Source: Enterococcus_C asini_A (GTDB lineage: Bacteria; Bacillota; Bacilli; Lactobacillales; Enterococcaceae). Taken from it: DNA of 64,000 nucleotides. The DNA lies in the NCBI RefSeq assembly GCF_031928785.1, contig NZ_JARQAL010000007.1; one strand, 5' to 3'. Both the position numbers and the translations under genes were made by a program. The notes beneath the pieces were generated by a model. It saw only the letters and a list, made by a program, of their open reading frames with translations, searched no databases and was not told the DNA's origin. Shown piece after piece: positions 59,563-64,000 of this stretch (positions are counted from its first letter, which is position 1; each line of letters opens with the position of its first letter).

Positions 59563-59626
59563 CTTTTCTCCTTTAGTCGTGGTATACTTAATCATAACAG
59601 ATATTGGTAATGAGGGAGTCAGGCAG

Positions 59627-60685
59627 ATGAATTTATTTGAAATGATGGAATGGAGCAACTGGAAAAAACTCACGGATGAAGCAATGTTGCAAGTGGTGGG
59701 AAAAGTCTTGATGTATTTTGTTAGTCCGCTGAAGCTGGTGACAGATATTCGGTTAATGGATTTTGAATTAGCTGGCGTAAAGTGCCGCACTGCGGAACTG
59801 GAGATTGACGGGGATCCCTTTGTCTTTGTCCCCGGCAATCAAGAAGCTATTTTAGGTTGGGATTTAGGGGTCGAAGGTTTAAACGCTACTACTTGGGCAC
59901 CGCCATTTCCTGAAGAAAAATCCTTGTTGACCCAACAATTGATTACAGAATTTGGTTTAGAAACCGAAGAACAATGGGATCAATTCGTTAATTTATACAC
60001 CACCCCATTGCGTAAAGTCGCCATTTGTCCCATGTTGGTGGAAAAATATGCCTTACCGGCAGGCACCCGCTATCTTGGAGATTTAGATACTGTCACGGGA
60101 GAATTTACCGGGGATATGGGTAATTTTGCCCCAGCAGAAGCGGAGATACGGCAGCTTTTTGCTCCACCGGCTTCTTTTGAAGAAAGCCTGAACTTCACTT
60201 TGCCTAAACAAGCCGAAGTCGGGGAAAATTATTATGTAGAACTCGCCGAAGACTTGGAAAGTTACCATGTTTTTGAAAGACGCTTTCAAACCCAAGAAGA
60301 AATCATTAAAGGAATCAGAAAAGAAGGCTTTCGTTTGTTAACAGAAGACCAGTGGGAATATGTGGTAGGCGGAGGCACCCGGCGTTTGTTCCGCTGGGGA
60401 CACGATTTAGACAACGATGATTCGTATTGGGGACGCCAAGTAAAAGGTTATCTTAGTGCCAATAATATGTTTGGTATTTATGTAGATGATCGTTTGCAAC
60501 GCTACGAAATTACCCGGGAGAACCATTTAAAATTAGACTGTTGGCAACAAACAGGGATTCCTCTATTAGACTTTTTACCTATGGCGACTTATTATCGGGC
60601 TCCTCGTCAATTAGATGCAAAAGAAAAATTGTCCCTAGAGAATTTCAGCTATCGTCGAGCAGTAGTGATTGATCCGAAGCGGTAG
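59627..60685 (+). CDS. Formylglycine-generating-enzyme-like (SUMF1-fold) protein, probably non-catalytic
   Basis: 352 residues from ATG 59627 (MNLFEMMEWSNWKKLTDEAM), after GAGGGAG. The segment GFRLLTEDQWEYVVGGGTRRLFRWG near 248-272 matches the R-L-P-T-E-x-E-W-E-Y-A-x-R-G-G-x-x-x-x-x-P-W-G core of FGE-sulfatase/SUMF1 proteins; the rest, with a long acidic N-terminal domain, is unlike them. No paired active-site cysteines are visible (Cys near 53, 136 and 306 are isolated). Function unknown. It lies directly upstream of the alaS T-box. Confidence 0.6.
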   Translation: MNLFEMMEWSNWKKLTDEAMLQVVGKVLMYFVSPLKLVTDIRLMDFELAGVKCRTAELEIDGDPFVFVPGNQEAILGWDLGVEGLNATTWAPPFPEEKSLLTQQLITEFGLETEEQWDQFVNLYTTPLRKVAICPMLVEKYALPAGTRYLGDLDTVTGEFTGDMGNFAPAEAEIRQLFAPPASFEESLNFTLPKQAEVGENYYVELAEDLESYHVFERRFQTQEEIIKGIRKEGFRLLTEDQWEYVVGGGTRRLFRWGHDLDNDDSYWGRQVKGYLSANNMFGIYVDDRLQRYEITRENHLKLDCWQQTGIPLLDFLPMATYYRAPRQLDAKEKLSLENFSYRRAVVIDPKR

Positions 60686-60711
60686 TAGCGTTTCGGAACC
60701 AGGATTTTTCA

Positions 60712-60740
60712 TTGACATTTTTTGTCATATCTTCTATACT
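60712..60740 (+). promoter_or_regulatory. Promoter of alaS
   Basis: TTGACA (60712-60717) and TATACT (60735-60740), spacing 17; consensus-like. Confidence 0.8.
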
Positions 60741-60746
60741 AACCAA

Positions 60747-60967
60747 AGATAAAAGGCCATAATCAAAGAATCCCTTCTTTACAGAAAGCTCTCAGTGCTG
60801 AGACGAGGGCAAGAAGTCCTTTTGATTGCTCCCTTTTTGAGATTGCGACTAAAACCGCAACGGTCCTCACCGTTATCGAGCTTAAGAGGTAATGCATGAC
60901 AGCATTGCAACCAAGGTGGTACCGCGTGGACACGTCCTTGGTCTGCATAGCTGTCTTTTTTTATCCA
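60747..60967 (+). promoter_or_regulatory. T-box leader of alaS
   Basis: The T-box core AAGGTGGTACCGCG (60913-60926) precedes a terminator made by GACAGC-ACCAAGG pairing with CCTTGGT-GCTGTC and a T run to about 60965. A likely specifier GCT (Ala) is at 60828-60830 in the 3' strand of stem I. TGGT in the antiterminator bulge matches an ACCA tRNA end, as in tRNA-Ala. Uncharged tRNA-Ala would stabilise the antiterminator and raise alaS expression. Confidence 0.92.
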
Positions 60968-60993
60968 AAAATTTAATGAAAGTAGGCTTATCC

Positions 60994-63633
60994 ATGAAAC
61001 AACTCTCTAGCGCTCAAGTGCGTCAACTCTTTTTAGACTTCTTTAAATCCAAAGGTCACAGTGTAGAACCCAGTGCTTCTTTAGTACCGGTGAATGATCC
61101 CACCTTATTGTGGATCAATTCTGGTGTGGCAACTTTGAAAAAATACTTTGACGGTTCAGTGGTGCCTGAAAATCCTCGGATTACCAATGCTCAAAAGTCA
61201 ATCCGGACCAACGACATCGAAAACGTAGGCAAAACCGCTCGTCACCATACGATGTTTGAAATGCTCGGCAACTTCTCCATTGGGGATTACTTTAAAAAAG
61301 AAGCAATTCACTGGGCTTGGGAATTTTTAACTGGTGCCGAATGGATGGCTTTTGATCCAGAATTGTTGTATGTTACCGTTTATCCTAAAGATACGGAAGC
61401 AAAACGAATTTGGCATGAAGAAGTAGGCTTGCCGTTAGACCATATTGTGGAAATTGAAGACAATTTCTGGGATATCGGTGCGGGTCCTAGTGGTCCTGAT
61501 ACCGAAATTTTCTACGACCGGGGAGAAGCTTTCAACGATTTAGCCGAAGATGATCCAGAAAATTATCCTGGCGGGGAAAACGAACGCTATTTGGAAATCT
61601 GGAACTTGGTCTTTTCTGAATTCAATCACAAGCCAGATGGCACATACGAACCACTGCCTCATAAAAATATTGATACAGGCATGGGCTTGGAACGGATGGT
61701 TTCCATTGTGCAAAACGCCCCAACTAACTTTGAAACTGACTTGTTTATGCCGATTATTCGCCAAGTAGAAGACTTAAGTGGTCATTTCCAATACAGCGAT
61801 AGTCCCCAAACAGATATTTCCTTTAAAGTAATTGCCGATCATATCCGGGCACTTTCTTTTGCCATAGGAGACGGTGCATTGCCGTCTAATGAAGGTCGGG
61901 GTTATGTTTTACGCCGACTGTTGCGCCGAGCAGTGATGCACGGTAAAAAACTCGGTATTAACGAAGCCTTTTTGTATAAATTGGTGCCAACAGTGGGCAA
62001 GATTATGAATAGCTATTACCCAGAAATCTTGAACCAACAAGATTTTATTGAAAAAGTGATTAAAAACGAGGAAGAACGCTTCCACGAAACCATCAATGAA
62101 GGTTTGGAAATTTTAACTTCCGTTATCGAAAAAGTTAAAAAAGACCATGGCGATACATTGTCTGGTAGTGACATCTTCAAACTATACGATACTTATGGAT
62201 TCCCAGTAGAATTAACGGAAGAAGTCGCCGAAGATGAAGGGTTAAAAGTGGACCATGCTGGCTTTGAAGCAGAGATGGAAGCACAACGGACCCGGGCTAG
62301 AGCTGCTCGTAGCACGGAAACTTCCATGGGCGTGCAATCCGCACTTTTAACGGATATAAAAGTAGAGAGTGCTTTTGTGGGCTATGAAAAAACAGAGATA
62401 GATAGCGAATGCTTAGTAATTATTGAAAAAGATCAGCTAGTTAGCCAAATGACAGAAGGCCAAGGGCAATTAATCTTTAGCCAAACACCATTTTATGCAG
62501 AAATGGGCGGACAAGTGGCCGATACTGGTCACATTATCGACGGCTCAGGAGCTGTGGTGGCAGAAGTGTACGATGTGCAAAAAGCACCAAATGGCCAATT
62601 CTTACATCAAGTAGAAGTTAAAGGGGCCATTAAAGAAGGGGAAAGCTATCACTTGGCAATCGATAGTGCCCGTCGCAATAAAATCATCAAAAACCATACG
62701 GCAACCCACTTGTTGCATAAAGCGTTAAAAGAAGTATTAGGCAATCACGCCAACCAAGCCGGTTCTCTGGTAGCACCTGGGCATTTGCGTTTTGACTTCA
62801 GCCATTTTGGTCAAGTAACCCCAGAAGAATTAGTTCAAATGGAAGCCATTGTGAATGAAAAAATCTGGGCTGCCATTCCGGTAAATACCATTGAAACCGA
62901 TATTGATACTGCCAAACAAATGGGTGCCATGGCACTTTTTGGCGAAAAATATGGTCACGATGTACGGGTAGTGAATGTAGGCGACTGGTCCATTGAATTG
63001 TGTGGTGGCGTTCACGTGAAGAATACCGAAGACATCGGTATCTTTAAAATCGTCTCTGAGTCTGGAATTGGAGCGGGCGTTCGTCGAATTGAAGCAGTTA
63101 CCAGCAAAGAAGCCTACGAACTACTTTTTGAAAAAGAAACGCAATTAAAAGAAGTAGCTCAAATCGTAAAATCGCCACAGATGAAAGAAGTAGTAGCAAA
63201 AACCGAACAGTTGCAACAACAACTACGTCAATTGCAAAAAGATAACGAAGCTTTGGCTAGCAAATTAGCAAACCAACAAGCTGGCGATGTCTTTAATAAC
63301 GTAGAAACGATTGGCGATATTCGCTATATTGCCGCTCAAATTCAAGTTAAAGATATGAATCAATTGCGTCAGTTAGCCGATCAATGGAAACAAAAAGACC
63401 AATCCGATGTCTTAGTTTTAGCCACAGCAAACGATGGCAAGGTGAATTTACTTGCTGCTATGAGTGACAAAGCTCTGGCCCAAGGACTTTCCGCAGGGGA
63501 TTTAATCAAAGCCATTGCACCAAAAGTTGGTGGCGGCGGTGGTGGCCGTAAAGACATGGCCCAAGCCGGTGGGAAAAACCCAGCTGGTATCCCCGAAGCA
63601 CTAGCAGAAGTTGGCAAATGGTTAGCAAAATAA
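60994..63633 (+). CDS. alaS: Alanyl-tRNA synthetase
   Basis: 879 residues from ATG 60994 (MKQLSSAQVRQLFLDFFKSK); AGTAGG lies 9 bases upstream, and in-frame starts further up fall inside the T-box terminator. Class II core (RHHTMFEMLGNFSIGDYFK), editing domain with zinc ligands HTATHLLHKAL near 565 and CGGVHVKNTEDIG near 668, and a C-terminal Gly-rich segment VGGGGGGRKDMAQAGG typical of the C-Ala domain. It charges and proofreads tRNA-Ala. Confidence 0.97.
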   Translation: MKQLSSAQVRQLFLDFFKSKGHSVEPSASLVPVNDPTLLWINSGVATLKKYFDGSVVPENPRITNAQKSIRTNDIENVGKTARHHTMFEMLGNFSIGDYFKKEAIHWAWEFLTGAEWMAFDPELLYVTVYPKDTEAKRIWHEEVGLPLDHIVEIEDNFWDIGAGPSGPDTEIFYDRGEAFNDLAEDDPENYPGGENERYLEIWNLVFSEFNHKPDGTYEPLPHKNIDTGMGLERMVSIVQNAPTNFETDLFMPIIRQVEDLSGHFQYSDSPQTDISFKVIADHIRALSFAIGDGALPSNEGRGYVLRRLLRRAVMHGKKLGINEAFLYKLVPTVGKIMNSYYPEILNQQDFIEKVIKNEEERFHETINEGLEILTSVIEKVKKDHGDTLSGSDIFKLYDTYGFPVELTEEVAEDEGLKVDHAGFEAEMEAQRTRARAARSTETSMGVQSALLTDIKVESAFVGYEKTEIDSECLVIIEKDQLVSQMTEGQGQLIFSQTPFYAEMGGQVADTGHIIDGSGAVVAEVYDVQKAPNGQFLHQVEVKGAIKEGESYHLAIDSARRNKIIKNHTATHLLHKALKEVLGNHANQAGSLVAPGHLRFDFSHFGQVTPEELVQMEAIVNEKIWAAIPVNTIETDIDTAKQMGAMALFGEKYGHDVRVVNVGDWSIELCGGVHVKNTEDIGIFKIVSESGIGAGVRRIEAVTSKEAYELLFEKETQLKEVAQIVKSPQMKEVVAKTEQLQQQLRQLQKDNEALASKLANQQAGDVFNNVETIGDIRYIAAQIQVKDMNQLRQLADQWKQKDQSDVLVLATANDGKVNLLAAMSDKALAQGLSAGDLIKAIAPKVGGGGGGRKDMAQAGGKNPAGIPEALAEVGKWLAK

Positions 63634-63641
63634 AATGCTAA

Positions 63642-63677
63642 AAAGGAAGTCAAGTCTTAACTTGGCTTCTTTTTTCT
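63642..63677 (+). terminator. Terminator of alaS
   Basis: AAGGAAGTCAAG pairs with CTTGGCTTCTT (one mismatch) before a T run. Confidence 0.8.
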
Positions 63678-63791
63678 GACAAATTTCATTTTCGTTACAC
63701 ATGTTTTTTTCTGTTGATAAAAATGGCTTCTAGTGGCTTTGTATCAGTAGTTAATGCTAAAATAAAAGAGATAGTAAAGGAGGGGGAACCA

Positions 63792-64000
63792 TTGACAGAA
63801 GAAACCATTGACCAACACCAAACTGAATCAAATCAAGAGAACACCACCTTTGATGAAATCAAACATGTGGCTTCCGCAAATATTGGTCAAATGTTACAGG
63901 ATCTCCAGGAGTTTGATGTGGCCATTAAAGCAGAACGAATTCCGGATATTTACCGGATTTACAATGGGCGCTTACATGGAGAATTGAAAAAAACCTCGAA
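63792..64000 (+). CDS. Hypothetical protein, 5' part only (runs off window)
   Basis: TTG 63792 follows AAAGGAGGGGG at suitable spacing. The visible 69 residues begin MTEETIDQHQTESNQENTTF and continue with a helical segment DEIKHVASANIGQMLQDLQEFD and IYRIYNGRLHGELKK. No signal peptide or membrane helix is seen in this part. I recognise no family. It is in the same direction as alaS but beyond its terminator. Confidence 0.6.
   Translation, partial: MTEETIDQHQTESNQENTTFDEIKHVASANIGQMLQDLQEFDVAIKAERIPDIYRIYNGRLHGELKKTS

Noticed and set aside
1..64000. CRISPR array, rRNA operon, canonical tRNA genes, prophage
   Set aside because: No regularly spaced repeats, no rRNA-like sequence, no complete cloverleaf and no phage structural genes were seen on either strand.

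Overview
The window reads as a low-GC Gram-positive chromosome of the order Lactobacillales, most likely Enterococcus or a close relative (Enterococcaceae). Evidence: strong GGAGG-type ribosome sites, several TTG/GTG starts, class B RNase P RNA, the block recU/pbp1A - ypsA - gpsB - rnpB - rlmL, lexA divergent from a ynzC-like gene and tkt, and an RNase PH-RdgB fusion gene. It is nearly all housekeeping chromosome; no prophage, CRISPR array, rRNA or canonical tRNA was seen. The only mobile-looking parts are the left edge and two copies of a small inverted-repeat element.

Layout. 1-1750: end of an IS30-like transposase, a tRNA-like sequence, and a frameshifted Lin1244/Lin1753-type (DUF4373) gene. 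1880-9420: histidine phosphatase, a structured RNA with terminator, a MutS-family ATPase without Smr domain, small hypothetical genes, first copy of the inverted-repeat element, an oxidoreductase and a DHH phosphoesterase. 9511-13826: trpS, then a four-gene glutamine/glutamate-type ABC importer. 13866-20661: VOC dioxygenase, SPL-like radical SAM protein, murI/RNase PH-RdgB/phosphodiesterase operon, cbpB, membrane-anchored EEP hydrolase. 20735-28810: MscS channel, Na/Pi cotransporter, fabI with a FabT-like operator, iron alcohol dehydrogenase, cyclophilin lipoprotein, MupG-like hydrolase, cupin. 28934-36304: FtsEX-like ABC pair with a duplicated gene tail, GNAT, D-hydroxyacid dehydrogenase, obgE, DUF1269-like protein, and a YcgR/YcgQ-type pair whose first gene is frameshifted in a T tract. 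36384-41446: rnz, SDR, LapA-like, recJ, apt. 41462-49971: second inverted-repeat copy, SOS-controlled small membrane gene, lexA, ynzC-like, tkt, GH73-LysM hydrolase, cysK, perR, ridA, dnaD, nth. 50037-59083: pbp1A, recU, ypsA, gpsB, rnpB, rlmL-like, HD phosphohydrolase, cshB. 59125-64000: GNAT, an FGE-like protein, T-box-controlled alaS and the start of an unknown gene.

How genes work together: cell-wall growth and division (murI, pbp1A, gpsB, recU, ypsA, GH73 hydrolase, MupG-like recycling), nucleotide and RNA quality control (RdgB domain, apt, rnz, rnpB, rlmL, cshB), DNA repair (nth, recJ, recU, lexA and its small SOS gene), stress sensing (perR, cbpB, MscS).

Most notable observations: (i) two inverted-repeat elements of almost identical length (311 and 310 nt between terminal GTGACA/TGTCAC) lying in opposite orientation, whose two internal hairpins differ by compensating base-pair changes; (ii) an SOS-box-controlled 66-residue membrane protein next to lexA; (iii) an RNase PH domain that has lost its phosphate-binding and catalytic residues but is retained in fusion with RdgB; (iv) a D-arm-less tRNA-like sequence; (v) an unassigned structured RNA upstream of the MutS-like gene.
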